From Pseudomonas lijiangensis (lineage in GTDB: Bacteria > Pseudomonadota > Gammaproteobacteria > Pseudomonadales > Pseudomonadaceae), in assembly GCF_018968705.1 (NCBI RefSeq), contig NZ_CP076668.1, positions 992,001 to 1,056,000 of the forward strand: DNA of 64,000 bases. Direction: 5' to 3'. A model generated the notes under the pieces. It saw only the letters and a program-made list of their open reading frames with translations, ran no database searches and was not told where the DNA came from. The translations under genes and the position numbers were made by a program. Shown one piece after another: positions 44,765-52,658 of the stretch; positions within the stretch are counted from its first letter, which is position 1; each line of letters begins with the position of its first letter.

Positions 44765-45031
44765 TCACTCGGTTTCAGCTTCGGTTTCGCTCAGCAATTC
44801 ATTCAGCGCATCCGGCTGGCTCTTGAAGGCGCGGGCGAAGATATCGCGGTTTTTCGCCATGTAGATCCCGGCCTCTTCAACCTGGGCTTCCGTCAGCGAC
44901 GGCACGGCCTTGTTCAACACTGTTGCCAGCAACTCGGCGAGTTCAAGCATCTTGTCATGACGATCAGCTTCGGCTTTATCCATGAACAAGCGCTCCAGAT
45001 CTCGGCTGCTGCGGTATACCACTTCGACGGC
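44765..45031 (-). CDS. yebG: YebG, LexA-regulated SOS protein
   Basis: An 88-residue YebG-family protein starting MAVEVVYRSSRDLERLFMDK. The length and sequence match YebG, an SOS-induced protein of unknown biochemical function. ATG 45031 fits the family; an upstream ATG at 45046 is ignored. A perfect LexA box lies 43 bp upstream. Adjacent to psiE, which is divergent. Confidence 0.9.
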   Translation of the reverse strand, partial: AVEVVYRSSRDLERLFMDKAEADRHDKMLELAELLATVLNKAVPSLTEAQVEEAGIYMAKNRDIFARAFKSQPDALNELLSETEAETE

Positions 45032-45073
45032 CATTAACCACCTCACATGCCTTTGCGATAAATTTAGCGATTA

Positions 45074-45089
45074 CTGTATTTTTGTACAG
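45074..45089 (-). promoter_or_regulatory. LexA (SOS) box of yebG
   Basis: CTGTATTTTTGTACAG matches CTGT-N8-ACAG exactly and is flanked by TA on each side (TACTGT...ACAGTA). Its position just upstream of yebG fits repression by LexA. Confidence 0.9.
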
Positions 45090-45291
45090 TATTTAGCATA
45101 AGCCAATCCGCTTCCCTTGAATAGTGGTCTTAAAACACATTTTTGTTGGCCCGGTGTGCCTTGCGACAACCCGTCGCGCTCTCAACGATAGCCTATGGCC
45201 CTGTTCATGCTTTAAAAAGCATCGGCGCAGAGTGTCATCTGCATGCAGCATCATCCGGTTGGTAAAAATTCAGGTTCAGAGGTAGAGCGTC

Positions 45292-45780
45292 ATGGGAAAC
45301 AAATGGGCAGAAAAGATGCGGCAAAAAGTGCATTCGCAGGCCGAATCGCTGGGGAATCTCTGTGTGGAGAGCTTCCACTTCCTGGCACTGTTCGCCATCG
45401 GCGCCATCACTGCCTGGGCATCGGTCGTCGCCTTTCTGGGGATGGTCGAAAAAGGCAACATCACGGTCGATGACATCCTGCTGCTGTTCATCTACCTCGA
45501 GCTGGGTGCGATGACGGGGATTTACTTCAAGACCAACCACATGCCCGTCCGCTTCCTGATCTATGTCGCCATCACGGCACTGACCCGGTTGCTGATCTCG
45601 GACGTCTCCCACCACAACCCGCCAAGTATCGGCATCATCTACCTGTGCGGCGGTATTCTGCTGCTGGCGATCTCGATTCTGGTGGTGCGTTATGCGTCGT
45701 ACAAATACCCGTCGGCGAAGATTCCGGATCCGTTCAGTAATGTGAAAGGGGCAGTGACGGAGGAGAAGGGCGAGGTTTGA
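45292..45780 (+). CDS. psiE: PsiE-family phosphate-starvation-inducible membrane protein
   Basis: A 162-residue inner-membrane protein of the PsiE family with four hydrophobic segments (residues about 27-50, 60-78, 86-103 and 108-133). The central block VDDILLLFIYLELGAMTGIYF and the FKTNHMPVRFLIYVAITALTRLLI segment are diagnostic. Function beyond phosphate-starvation induction is unknown. The upstream gap contains the LexA box of yebG; no Pho box was evident to me. Confidence 0.88.
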   Translation: MGNKWAEKMRQKVHSQAESLGNLCVESFHFLALFAIGAITAWASVVAFLGMVEKGNITVDDILLLFIYLELGAMTGIYFKTNHMPVRFLIYVAITALTRLLISDVSHHNPPSIGIIYLCGGILLLAISILVVRYASYKYPSAKIPDPFSNVKGAVTEEKGEV

Positions 45781-45795
45781 TTTAAACGGCATTTG

Positions 45796-45880
45796 GTAGG
45801 AGCGAATTCATTCGCGAGAGGCCCGTACATTCGAAGAAGATTTATCGCCTTCAATGACGTCATCGCGGATGAATTCCCAC
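45796..45880. repeat. REP, family A (cassette copy 1)
   Basis: AGGAGCGAATTCATTCGCGAGAGGCCCGTACATTCGAAGAAGA... then CGCGGATGAATTCCCAC. The spacer with CGAAGAA and TTCAATGACG is also present in the copy at 46697, showing that the two are parts of a duplicated cassette. Confidence 0.8.
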
Positions 45881-45903
45881 AAATGACAGGTACTCCTACG
45901 TAC

Positions 45904-46056
45904 TAATGTCGATCAGTTAAGGCACAAACAACACTTGTGGGAGGCAGCTTGCTGGCGAAAAAGGCCTGAAACTGGCAGATATTTGCGTCGAACGCTGAAG
46001 TCGCCAGCAAGCTGCCTCCCACAAAGTGATTCATTGACCTTAACTGATCGGCATTA
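45904..46056. repeat. Family B inverted repeat with extended outer arms
   Basis: The family B core TGTGGGAGGCAGCTTGCTGGCGA / TCGCCAGCAAGCTGCCTCCCACA (45936-46023) is bracketed by a further pair of inverted arms, CGATCAGTTAAGG (45910-45922) and CCTTAACTGATCG (46038-46050), extended with TAATG/CATTA. This copy is an insertion inside cassette copy 1; cassette copy 2 lacks it. Confidence 0.85.
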
Positions 46057-46071
46057 CTACTGCGTAGAGGT

Positions 46072-46284
46072 TTACCGCACCTCCACCCGCTCCAACGACC
46101 GATCCAGCTCACTCCTGGCCATCCCGATCAGATGAACAACAGAAAAAGCCAAATCACGTTTCGGGCCATTGAGGCTGTCGCCGGATTCGTAGGCGGTGGC
46201 CGCTGCGCATCGCAGCAGTTCGGAGATGTGCAGCAGGGATTCTTCGAGCGATGGGGCAGGTGGATCGGGTGTTAAATTTTTCAT
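46072..46284 (-). CDS. DUF6124 protein, copy 1
   Basis: A 70-residue protein: MKNLTPDP, then SLEESLLHISELLRCAAATAYE and SGDSLNGPKRDLAFSVVHLI, the DUF6124 signature block (helical, Pseudomonas-specific, unknown function). ATG 46284 follows AAGGAAACTGGTT, and the open frame upstream (MYGGPIRKLV) is probably untranslated leader. About nine of 70 residues differ from copy 2 at 46793. A long conserved leader lies upstream. Confidence 0.85.
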   Translation of the reverse strand: MKNLTPDPPAPSLEESLLHISELLRCAAATAYESGDSLNGPKRDLAFSVVHLIGMARSELDRSLERVEVR

Positions 46285-46640
46285 AACCAGTTTCCTTATG
46301 GGGCCACCGTACAATCGCTGCTAAACGATTGAGGGTGGCGACTTTGACGCGGGTTAGCAGACCGGGAAACTAGCCAAAACCGGCGCACCCGAAGGTGCCC
46401 CACGCAAAGCCGCCATAAGGGCATGTTTTGCGTGGCTAGTCATCGTCGGGCTGCTAAACCCGATCACTGATGAGCAGTGACCGGCACAGCCTAGAGAGCC
46501 AAAAAGGGCCACGCAAGGGGATAGGATTTTCTAGGAAACTTCGCGCAGATGATAGAGACAGGTCCGTAAGAAACGGCCTGCAAACGAGGCATTTCGTTAG
46601 CTTAAGTTACATCGCACCCCTCATCTTGCGTAGACAGGGA
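46285..46640 (-). ncRNA. Structured leader upstream of DUF6124, copy 1
   Basis: Contains nested inverted repeats: CCACC...GGTGG with CAATCG/CGATTG inside; CGGGTTAGCAG (46349-46359) with CTGCTAAaCCCG; ACTAGCC (46369-46375) with GGCTAGT (46434-46440); CACGCAAA with TTTGCGTG; and GCACC-CGAA-GGTGC. The same layout recurs upstream of copy 2. The boundaries are approximate and the transcript is assumed to run with the gene; whether it is regulatory RNA is inference. Confidence 0.6.
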
Positions 46641-46696
46641 CTACCTGTCGCTCTCAGAAGTTGGTCGCGGGCAAGCGCTCATTAACCCTAATATTT

Positions 46697-46782
46697 GAAG
46701 CGAATTCATTCGCGAGAGGCCCGTACATTCGAAGAAAACCTATCGTCTTCAATGACGTATCGCGGATGAATCCGCTCCCACA
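46697..46782. repeat. REP, family A (cassette copy 2)
   Basis: AGCGAATTCATTCGCGAGAGGCCCGTACATTCGAAGAAAACC... then CGCGGATGAATCCGCTCCCAC. Same spacer as the copy at 45796. Confidence 0.8.
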
Positions 46783-46792
46783 AGTGGCAGGC

Positions 46793-47005
46793 CTAGCGTG
46801 CTTCCACACGCTCCAGCGAGCGATCAAGCTCGGTTTGGGCCATGCCGATCAGGTGTACAACCGAGAAGGCCAGGTCGCGTTTCGGTCCGTTGAGGCAGTC
46901 GCCGGATTCGTAGGCGGTGGCCGCTGCGCATCGCAGCAGTTCGGAGATATGTTGCAGGGATTCTTCGAGAGAAGGTATGGAGGGGTCAGGTGTTATTTTT
47001 TTCAT
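46793..47005 (-). CDS. DUF6124 protein, copy 2
   Basis: A 70-residue paralogue of the gene at 46072: MKKITPDP, SLEESLQHISELLRCAAATA, SGDCLNGPKRDLAFSVVHLI. ATG 47005 follows AGGAAACTGGTT. It has a Cys (SGDCLN) where copy 1 has Ser. The two genes, their leaders and the REP behind each form a tandem duplication of roughly 650 bp. Function unknown. Confidence 0.85.
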   Translation of the reverse strand: MKKITPDPSIPSLEESLQHISELLRCAAATAYESGDCLNGPKRDLAFSVVHLIGMAQTELDRSLERVEAR

Positions 47006-47287
47006 AACCAGTTTCCTCATGGTGCCACCGTACAATCGCTGCGAAACGATTGAAGGTGGCGACTTTGACGCGGGTTAGCAAACCGGCAAACCAGTCAAAA
47101 CCGGTGCACCCGAAGGCACCCCACGCAGTCGCCATCAGGGCATGTTTGCGTGGCTGGTCATCCTCGGGCTACTGAACTAGATCACTGATAAGCTGTGATC
47201 CAGCTTAGTTCAGAGAGCCAAAAAGGGCACACAAGGGGATATGACTTTCCATGAAGCCACACGCAGATGAAAAGAGAGGTCCGCAAT
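47006..47287 (-). ncRNA. Structured leader upstream of DUF6124, copy 2
   Basis: Keeps the CCACC/GGTGG hairpin with CAATCG/CGATTG, the ACCAGTC (47090-47096) / GGCTGGT (47152-47158) stem, and CACGCA/TGCGTG. Compared with copy 1, one pair of the ACTAGCC/GGCTAGT stem changed on both sides (T-A to C-G), a compensatory change. Near the 5' end it has its own long hairpin CTGAACTAGATCAC / GTGATCcagctTAGTTCAG instead of the CGGGTTAGCAG stem of copy 1. Confidence 0.6.
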
Positions 47288-47314
47288 AAATGCCCTGCAT
47301 TCAGGGCATTTTCG
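47288..47314. terminator. Intrinsic terminator after DUF3509 gene
   Basis: ATGCCCTG-CATT-CAGGGCAT with T-rich tails on either side (TTTATT on the minus strand). It lies 28 bp past the DUF3509 stop and marks the upstream edge of the DUF6124 leader copy 2. Confidence 0.8.
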
Positions 47315-47341
47315 TCAGGTTAAGTAATACCGACGCTCGCT

Positions 47342-47674
47342 TCAGAGGCCCGCCGTCTGCTCATGTCGGTCTGGCCGCCAGTGACCTCCTGTAAGAATCG
47401 GCAACTGGCTGAGTGTGACGCCATCGGTCATGGCGGTGAGGATTTTCAGTGCGCTGTCGCCACGCTCGATAGCGATGCCGAATTGCACGCTTTCTATGAG
47501 GCGACGCAGGCGCTCGGGGTCGTTGCGCTGGGCGGCGCTGATCAGGCGCTTGGCGACGATGCCCTTTTCGTTCGACAGTGTCAGCATGATGCTGCCATCC
47601 AGTCCCTGGATGCTCAGATTCACCCGGTAATCGGGATGAAAGGTATCGGTGATCATCTGAAAAGGATTATCCAT
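47342..47674 (-). CDS. DUF3509 protein
   Basis: A 110-residue soluble protein. It starts MDNPFQMITDTFHPDYRVNL, then SIQGLDGSIMLTLSNEKGIV and ISAAQRNDPERLRRLIESVQ, the DUF3509 pattern, a family common in Pseudomonas with unknown function. The start at ATG 47674 has no strong ribosome site that I can see. It is divergent from the FecI-like gene and ends in front of a terminator. Its expression may be tied to iron, given the neighbourhood (inference). Confidence 0.75.
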   Translation of the reverse strand: MDNPFQMITDTFHPDYRVNLSIQGLDGSIMLTLSNEKGIVAKRLISAAQRNDPERLRRLIESVQFGIAIERGDSALKILTAMTDGVTLSQLPILTGGHWRPDRHEQTAGL

Positions 47675-47799
47675 ATCTTCTACCTGTCTATGTGAACTGC
47701 ATAAATTGACCGGGTATTAGTCCCTTTAGTTCTCAGTTGCTGACCATCGGCAAGATTTTCTGGTGCTTGCTGATGGCAGGTTTTGCTGTCATCTTTCGC

Positions 47800-47818
47800 G
47801 TTAATGATAATTTTTCGT
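47800..47818. promoter_or_regulatory. Fur-box-like sequence upstream of FecI-like gene 1
   Basis: GTTAATGATAATTTTTCGT shares about 13 of 19 positions with the Fur consensus, with a full left half TGATAAT. It lies 20-38 bp upstream of the sigma-factor start. Confidence 0.5.
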
Positions 47819-47837
47819 GTTTGAGAAGCATTGACGC

Positions 47838-48386
47838 ATGCGCGACTTTTCCGCAGCTGATGACGACCTTGTCCGTGATCGTCGGCAGCAAATGACCGAG
47901 CTCTACAGCGACCACCATCTGTGGCTGCAAAACTGGCTGCGAAAAAAGATTGGGTGCTCGCAACGTGCTGCGGATCTGGCCCAGGATGCTTTCGTGCGTA
48001 TCCTGATGCTGGCTGAACCGCTCAATCTCAAGGAGCCTCGGGCGTTTCTCGCCACCACTGCGACGCGCTTGCTGATTGATGGTGCACGGCGTCGCAAGAT
48101 CGAGCGCGCCTACCTGGAGGCGCTGGCTCTGCATGCCGATGAAGTTTGCACGCCGGATCCCGAAGCCATCCATGTCGCGTTGCAGATGCTGGAGCGAATC
48201 GCACAGATGCTTGACGGCTTGCCTCCCAGGCCGCGTCAGGCATTTTTGCTTCACCGCCTTGAGGGGATGACTTACAGCGAAATAGCCATTCAATTGGGTG
48301 TGTCCTCCAGCATGGTCAAACAATACATGGCCAGCGTGATGGTGCATTGCTACAAGACACTGCATGGTTCGGGCCAGCTCTCATGA
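47838..48386 (+). CDS. FecI-like ECF sigma factor 1
   Basis: A 182-residue ECF sigma factor. Region 2 holds RAADLAQDAFVRILMLAEPL (near 45) with RAFLATTATRLLIDGARRRK. Region 4 holds LPPRPRQAFLLHRLEGMTYS and AIQLGVSSSMVKQYMASVMV. The sequence is of the iron-starvation (FecI/FpvI) class. It overlaps its FecR-like partner at ATGA. A Fur-like box lies upstream. Unlike most such genes, the next TonB receptor is not on the same transcript, so its target is uncertain. Confidence 0.9.
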   Translation: MRDFSAADDDLVRDRRQQMTELYSDHHLWLQNWLRKKIGCSQRAADLAQDAFVRILMLAEPLNLKEPRAFLATTATRLLIDGARRRKIERAYLEALALHADEVCTPDPEAIHVALQMLERIAQMLDGLPPRPRQAFLLHRLEGMTYSEIAIQLGVSSSMVKQYMASVMVHCYKTLHGSGQLS

Positions 48387-49342
48387 GCGATGCACAAGAA
48401 CCCTGCGAGCGGATGATCAGCGAAGCGGCTTCCTGGCTTGCATTGATGAATGACGATGCGGTGAGCGCAACTGATCGCGAGGCCTTTGACAGGTGGCGCG
48501 AGGCGGACCCGCGACACGCTCTGGCGCTGTCACGCATGCAGTCCTTGTGGGGCAGTTTTGATGAATTACCGGGCAAGCCGGCTCGGGTTGCATTGCGTCA
48601 GACATTCCCGCATTCGGGGGTAAAACCCTCTTATCGAGGGTTGCAGGTTCTCTCGCTGTTGGGCGTTTTGATCGGCGGCTGGATGAGCGTCGAGAACCTG
48701 CCGATCTGGATGGCCGATCAGCACACGGCCATCGGTGAGCGTCGCGAATTTCTGCTTTCCGATGGTAGCGAAGTTCAGCTCAACAGCAATTCGGCGCTGG
48801 ATATAAAATTCGACGGACGGCAACGCGAGGTGGAATTGTTGCGCGGCGAATTGTGGGTTCAGGTTGCAAAGGATGCACAGCGCCCATTTGTGGTGCGCAC
48901 CGATCAGGGCACCATCACTGCATTGGGGACGCGCTTTGTGGTGCGCCGTGGTCCGCAAGGGACAACGGTCAGCGTGCTGGAGTCAGCCATTGCGGCCAGG
49001 GCCGATAGCGCGGATGTGGTGAAAGTCTCCACCGGCCAGCAGGCCTTGCTCAAGGACGGCAGGGTACAGGCGCCGCGCTCCATAGGCAGTGGCGACCCGT
49101 CAGCGTGGACCCGTGGCGTGCTGAAGGTTGATGATCGGCCTCTGGGCGAAGTGCTGCAAACACTGGCCGAATATCGACATGGCTTGTTGCGTTTCGATGC
49201 CAGGGCTCTGGATGGGATACGGGTTTCTGGGCTGTTCCGCCTTGATGATACCGATGCTGCGCTTGCAGCCCTGAGCGATAACCTGCCCATCCGCATCGAG
49301 CGCTTTACTGACCTGCTGATCGTGGTCAAACCGCTGCCCTGA
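48383..49342 (+). CDS. FecR-like sigma regulator 1
   Basis: A 319-residue anti-sigma/transmembrane signal protein. The N-terminal cytoplasmic DUF4880 part (ISEAASWLALMNDDAVSATD, FDRWREADPRHALALSRMQS) is followed by a membrane helix near residues 92-108. The periplasmic FecR domain has RREFLLSDGSEVQLNSNSAL, then VELLRGELWVQVAKDAQRPF, and a C-terminal STN-like tail. Overlaps its sigma gene by 4 bp. No TonB receptor follows; a hairpin and a convergent HPF gene come next. Confidence 0.9.
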   Translation: MSDAQEPCERMISEAASWLALMNDDAVSATDREAFDRWREADPRHALALSRMQSLWGSFDELPGKPARVALRQTFPHSGVKPSYRGLQVLSLLGVLIGGWMSVENLPIWMADQHTAIGERREFLLSDGSEVQLNSNSALDIKFDGRQREVELLRGELWVQVAKDAQRPFVVRTDQGTITALGTRFVVRRGPQGTTVSVLESAIAARADSADVVKVSTGQQALLKDGRVQAPRSIGSGDPSAWTRGVLKVDDRPLGEVLQTLAEYRHGLLRFDARALDGIRVSGLFRLDDTDAALAALSDNLPIRIERFTDLLIVVKPLP

Positions 49343-49350
49343 AAACAGAA

Positions 49351-49376
49351 AGGGCGGCTCTTTTCAGGGCCGCCCT
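49351..49376. terminator. Terminator between FecR-like 1 and HPF genes
   Basis: AGGGCGGC-10-GCCGCCCT. On the minus strand it is followed by TTTCTGTTTT, so it best serves the HPF gene. Confidence 0.8.
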
Positions 49377-49409
49377 CGGTTACGCGATCAATGTGTCAGA
49401 GAGTGGAAA

Positions 49410-49838
49410 TCAGCCCAGTCGAGCGACTTCCTTTTCCAGTTCTTTCTCAAGAAATTCTTCCTCCAGCAGGGCGTCCGGACTGACCGAATCTTCATCCTGA
49501 TCCTGGGGCAGTGGTGCGCCGCCACGTTTGCTGCGCAGTTTGCCCAACAGGTGCTCAAGGGCGTGATCGAGTTTTGCGGCTGCACCATCAACGGCCTGAT
49601 CGATGGTATCGGCCTTCTGGGTAACGGAAATCGGTTGGTGGCCTTTTGGACGGGCCTCTATCTGGCAGCGGATGTCATGTGGACCTGGCTTTTCGCCGTT
49701 TTCATCGCTGATGTGAACTTCGACTCGGGTTATATATTCGTCGTAGCGTTCGAGCGTGCTTTCAATGGTGGTACGAACCCACTCCTCCAGTCGGATACTG
49801 CTTTCGATGTGATTATCGCTATTGACCTGGATTTGCAT
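49410..49838 (-). CDS. HPF/RaiA-family ribosome-associated protein
   Basis: A 142-residue protein starting MQIQVNSDNHIESSIRLEEW. The HPF-type beta-alpha-beta fold shows in STLERYDEYITRVEVHISDE and CQIEARPKGHQPISVTQKAD. The C-terminal extension (EEEFLEKELEKEVARLG) is acidic and variable. Members bind 30S ribosomes or are general stress proteins; this is a divergent type. ATG 49838. Confidence 0.82.
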   Translation of the reverse strand: MQIQVNSDNHIESSIRLEEWVRTTIESTLERYDEYITRVEVHISDENGEKPGPHDIRCQIEARPKGHQPISVTQKADTIDQAVDGAAAKLDHALEHLLGKLRSKRGGAPLPQDQDEDSVSPDALLEEEFLEKELEKEVARLG

Positions 49839-50046
49839 AGTTAATCCTTATTAGGGCTTGCTCGTGTGAGGCTCATTGATCGATTTCTTGCGGAGCTCGA
49901 TTTCGTTTGCGCTCAAGCACAGTGTTGGCGCCAATGAGCCAACAATTCAACCCCCAAATGGAAGAAATATTTCGCAGCAAAAATATTGTCATATTCAGGT
50001 TTGAATGAAAGCATTTCTCATCCACCTGGTTTCATCTGTGCATGCT

Positions 50047-50100
50047 GTCGCGGCCAAGGCCCCTCCCACTTTCAATCGTGGGAGGGGCCTTGGCCGCGAC
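50047..50100. repeat. Perfect palindromic repeat, family C
   Basis: GTCGCGGCCAAGGCCCCTCC... and its perfect 23-bp inverse (50078-50100) with an 8-base loop. A single arm of this sequence recurs at 63780-63802 inside a transporter gene. Confidence 0.9.
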
Positions 50101-50105
50101 AATTC

Positions 50106-52454
50106 TTAAAACGCGACGGACGTCTGCAGGTACACGGTGCGCGGTTCACCCACGTACTTGCCGCGGTTGTTGTCATCGAACGAGCGGGTGAAGTATTCGC
50201 GGTTGAAGATGTTCTTCACGCCTACCGCCACGTTCAGGTCAGACATTTTCGGGCCGAAGTCATAGGCGGCGCGGGTGCTGAACAGCATGTAGCCGGGAAT
50301 CCTGCCGGTGCTGCCGCTGGCGTTTTCTGCCTCGGTATTGGCGTTGTCGGCGAACTGATCGCTCTGGAACGAACTGTCCAGATTCAGCTTCCATGGGCCT
50401 TCGGTGTACCTCACGCCCAGGGTGCCTTTGTGTCTGGACGAGAAGGGCACGCGATTGCCTTTGTTCGGGCCGTCTTCGCGGATGGTTGCGTCCACATACG
50501 CATAGCTGGCGTAGACCTCATAGGCATCCAGCGCCGGGCTCAGGTCGCTCAAGGCGTAGTTGATGCTGCTCTCGATACCCTGATGACGGGTTTCGCCGCG
50601 AGCGATGATGCGGTTGTCGGTCTGGTTGGTGTCGTACTGGTTGTCGAAGTTGATCAGGAAGGCGCCGATCTCTGCGCGCAGTACGCCGTTGTCATAGCGG
50701 GTGCCCAGTTCCCAGGTGCGCGCCTTTTCCGGTTGGACTTCGCCGCCGTTGACGCGATTGGGCATCTGGCTGTACTGCACGCTGCCGAACGAGCCTTCGG
50801 TGTTGGCGTACAGGTTCCAGGTGTCCGTGAGGTGATAGAGCACGTTCAAGGCCGGCAGGGCCGTGTTGTAGTCGCCCTGGTATTTGACGTTGGTCTGGTT
50901 GTTGGATTGCGCCGTGTCGATCATCTCGTAGCGAATGCCCGGCGTGATGGTCCACTTGCCGATATCGATGCGGTCATCGATGTAGAACGCTTTGGCATCG
51001 GTGTAGCCACGGGTATCGCGGTCTTGCGTGCTCGACGTGCTGGGCATGATTTGCGAAGCGGTGGTTTCGTTGTAGCGCACTTCGTGGCCGGATTCGTTGA
51101 TGTAGCGATAGCCGATGCCCACTTCATGCCAGCTCTCGCCCAGTGCGAAACCTTGGGAGAAGCGGGTTTCAAAACCGCGTACCCAGTATTCGCGCGGTGA
51201 CAGGGTGACGATATTGCCCTGTTCCAGATAACCGCTGCGCAGGGTCTTGGTGAAGAAGGTGTTGGCGGTGAAAACCCGGGCGTCCTGCTCGTAGCGATAG
51301 CCGAAGTTGGCCAGGGTGCGACGGCCCCAGAACTTGTCTTTCAGGCGCGTCGATTGATACGGATCGGCATCGTAATCCGCAACACTCAGGCCGCCGGGCA
51401 TCTCGGCTTCGCCTTCGTAATACTGCGCCATGGCGTTGAGGCTATTGGCATCGTCGATCTGGTATTTGCCCTTGAGAATCAGGTCGTCGATCTGGGTATC
51501 ACTGTGTTCGCGCCAGTCGCTGCCGCGCACGCCGGAATACAGAATCGCGCCGCCCAGGCCATTTTCCGCCGTGCCGCCCAGCAGCAGGTTGCCGGTTTTC
51601 TTGAAGCCATCTTGGGTGGAAGACGGGCTGATCTCGGTCTGCACGGAGCCCTTCATGGTGGGCTCGTCCGGGATGGCGCGGGTCACGAAGTTGACGATCC
51701 CGCCGACGTTCTGCGGGCCGTAACGCACGGCACCGCCGCCACGCACCACGTCCACGGCATCCATGTTGCCCAGGCTGATCGGCGCAAGAGACAACTGAGG
51801 CTGGCCATAAGGTGCGAATGGCACCGGAATGCCATCCATCAGGACCGTGGAGCGCGAAGCCAGGCGCGGGTTGAGGCCGCGAATGCCGAAGTTCAGCGCC
51901 ATGTCGTGGCTGCCGGTGCCGTTGTTTTCCGGTGCGTTGACGCCCGGGATACGGTTGAGCACTTCGCGGGCATTGGTGGAGCCGTTACGCTCGAACTCTT
52001 CACGACGAATCACGTCACGGGCACCGGGATGTTCGAAGACGTTGGTCTGCTGAGCTTCACCCAGCCAGTCACCGACAATGGTCGATGCGCCGAGCTCCAC
52101 AGGGCCGCTACCTGCCGCACTCACCGGTTGCAGGGAGAAGCCTTGATTGCCGTCGGCCACAGCCTGCAGCCCTGTGCCTTCCAGCAAGGCGGCCAAGCCT
52201 TGCTCTGGCGTGTATTGACCTTCCAGCCCGCGGCTTTTCAGGCCGCTGGTGACTTGCGAGCCATAGGAAATCATCACGCCCGCTTCCCGGCCAAACTGGT
52301 TCAGCGCGGTTTCGAGTTCGCTTGGGGCAATGTGATAGGCCTTGGCATCGGCAGCATGCGCCAGCGAAAGACCGCCCAACGACAGGCTCGCGCCGAAAAT
52401 GATATGCCGCAGGGTGCGAACCAGAGGTGACAATTGGGGCGATCGGGTCGACAT
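50106..52454 (-). CDS. fecA: Ferric citrate TonB-dependent receptor FecA
   Basis: A 782-residue outer-membrane transducer. Signal peptide ends SLAHAAD (near residue 36). An STN signalling domain follows (YHIAPSELETALNQFGREAG, LEGQYTPEQGLAALLEGTGL). The plug begins STIVGDWLGEAQQTNVFEHP and holds ALNFGIRGLNPRLASRSTVL plus VLMDGIPVPFAPYGQPQLSL, closely matching E. coli FecA. The barrel ends YLQTSVAF. The STN domain senses ligand and signals through FecR to FecI (genes upstream on the same strand). Identity with FecA is strong enough to predict ferric dicitrate as ligand. Confidence 0.95.
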   Translation of the reverse strand: MSTRSPQLSPLVRTLRHIIFGASLSLGGLSLAHAADAKAYHIAPSELETALNQFGREAGVMISYGSQVTSGLKSRGLEGQYTPEQGLAALLEGTGLQAVADGNQGFSLQPVSAAGSGPVELGASTIVGDWLGEAQQTNVFEHPGARDVIRREEFERNGSTNAREVLNRIPGVNAPENNGTGSHDMALNFGIRGLNPRLASRSTVLMDGIPVPFAPYGQPQLSLAPISLGNMDAVDVVRGGGAVRYGPQNVGGIVNFVTRAIPDEPTMKGSVQTEISPSSTQDGFKKTGNLLLGGTAENGLGGAILYSGVRGSDWREHSDTQIDDLILKGKYQIDDANSLNAMAQYYEGEAEMPGGLSVADYDADPYQSTRLKDKFWGRRTLANFGYRYEQDARVFTANTFFTKTLRSGYLEQGNIVTLSPREYWVRGFETRFSQGFALGESWHEVGIGYRYINESGHEVRYNETTASQIMPSTSSTQDRDTRGYTDAKAFYIDDRIDIGKWTITPGIRYEMIDTAQSNNQTNVKYQGDYNTALPALNVLYHLTDTWNLYANTEGSFGSVQYSQMPNRVNGGEVQPEKARTWELGTRYDNGVLRAEIGAFLINFDNQYDTNQTDNRIIARGETRHQGIESSINYALSDLSPALDAYEVYASYAYVDATIREDGPNKGNRVPFSSRHKGTLGVRYTEGPWKLNLDSSFQSDQFADNANTEAENASGSTGRIPGYMLFSTRAAYDFGPKMSDLNVAVGVKNIFNREYFTRSFDDNNRGKYVGEPRTVYLQTSVAF

Positions 52455-52561
52455 GCAGGAGTCCTTTGATCTGGAGGATTAAGAGGTGCTTTCCCTGTCT
52501 GTCACGCGAGCGCTTGAAAACGGCTCACCGGATTTGAAAAAAGTTTTGTGATAACTCACTT

Positions 52562-52651
52562 TGTGGGAGGCAGCTTGCTGGCGACTTCACGTACAGACGC
52601 AGAATATCTGTCGGCTTCGAGCCTTTTTCGCCAGCAAGCTGCCTCCCACAA
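52562..52651. repeat. Inverted repeat, family B
   Basis: TGTGGGAGGCAGCTTGCTGGCGAC and GCCAGCAAGCTGCCTCCCACA around a spacer with ACAGACGCAGAATATCTGTCGG, the inverse of the spacer in the copy at 11135. It fills most of the 204-bp gap between fecR and fecA. Confidence 0.9.
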
Positions 52652-52658
52652 GTGTTGT

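Noticed and set aside
51354..52430. 358-codon open frame on the plus strand
   Set aside because: Antisense shadow of fecA.
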